Source: Podocnemis expansa
Lineage: Eukaryota; Chordata; Testudines; Podocnemididae
DNA length: 64,000 bases
Reading direction: 5' to 3'
NCBI GenBank assembly: GCA_007922195.1
Contig: ML681994.1
Span: 54,118,543 to 54,182,542, forward strand
Every line of letters begins with the position of its first letter. The first letter of the stretch is position 1. Of this stretch, positions 63,753 to 64,000 are shown one piece after another. The notes below the pieces were generated by a model, which did no database searches, was not told the DNA's origin, and saw only the letters and a list, made by a program, of their open reading frames with translations. The translations under genes were made by a program, and so were the position numbers.

Positions 63753-64000
63753 CTATGTCTACACACAGTTTTGTTATTTCGAAAGAAGCTATTTCGAAAT
63801 AACTTATTTCGAAAGAACCTGTTATTTCGAAATAACTTGTTTCGAAATAACAAAACTGTGTCCTCAAAATAAGGGAGCGAAATAGCAGGTCCACAGTGTG
63901 GACCTGCTATTTCGCTTCCTCTGGGGGCTGCAGGCACCCACAGGGTGCAGTGCAGAGGCGCACTGCACCCCGTGGGTGCCTGCAAAGGGCTGCAGGCACC
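63753..64000. mobile_element. palindromic MITE, TTATTTCGAAATAA family, cut by window end
   Basis: Starts GGCTATGTCTACACACAG, then repeats TTATTTCGAAATAAC at close spacing on both strands (63774-63852). A second hairpin, GGTCCACAGTGTGGACC, lies at 63890-63906. The terminus resembles those at 52752 and 62826 (TGTCTACAC). The other end lies beyond the window. Confidence 0.75.

Overview
The window reads as vertebrate nuclear DNA, most likely from a turtle. The evidence is one intron-containing vertebrate gene, two CpG islands, and a repeat load typical of non-avian reptiles: CR1 LINEs in both orientations, MIR SINE relics, Penelope-like elements (PLEs) whose terminal repeats carry hammerhead ribozymes, Gypsy-type LTR elements, and very many hAT-type non-autonomous elements with 8-bp target duplications. 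The hairpin element full of TTATTTCGAAATAA at the right edge hints at a soft-shelled turtle; that is recollection, not proof.

The one protein-coding gene I can fully support is YEATS4 (GAS41), on the minus strand in seven exons from 39968 (ATG) to 32495 (stop). All splice junctions follow GT-AG and the joined frame gives 227 residues, the length of human YEATS4. Its CpG-island promoter lies at about 39.6-40.3 kb and contains CRE, ETS and E2F-like sites. A second CpG island at 8.5-9.56 kb looks like another promoter. In other amniotes FRS2 lies downstream of YEATS4 in the same orientation, so I infer an FRS2 5' end there, with the AT-rich 0-8.5 kb as its first intron. No coding exon confirms this.

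Layout. 0-8.5 kb: AT-rich with few repeats, then a PLE foldback cluster (7.2-7.8 kb). 8.5-9.6 kb: CpG island. 9.6-15.9 kb: accessory tract with two more PLE foldbacks, a broken Gypsy element (integrase, protease, zinc knuckle pieces) and several hAT elements. 16-22.3 kb: mostly unique sequence with two hAT elements. 22.9-25.8 kb: a minus-strand CR1 split by a solo LTR and a PLE foldback. 26-29.4 kb: quiet. 29.4-31.2 kb: a PLE with recognisable reverse transcriptase and GIY-YIG pieces. 32.2-40.3 kb: YEATS4. 40.5-44.5 kb: GC-rich hAT elements. 44.5-50.9 kb: a Gypsy element (5' LTR, gag, zinc knuckle, pol fragment) riddled with later insertions. 55.2-58.5 kb: a decayed ZMYM1-like hAT transposase. 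60.0-61.0 kb: an LTR-like promoter unit. 61.8-63.5 kb: a plus-strand CR1 carrying two clean MITE insertions.

Apart from YEATS4, the window is a layered record of transposition. The most interesting signals are two apparently intact hammerhead ribozyme cores inside repeated head-to-head PLE foldback structures, and the long series of hAT insertions with readable 8-bp duplications that allow relative dating.
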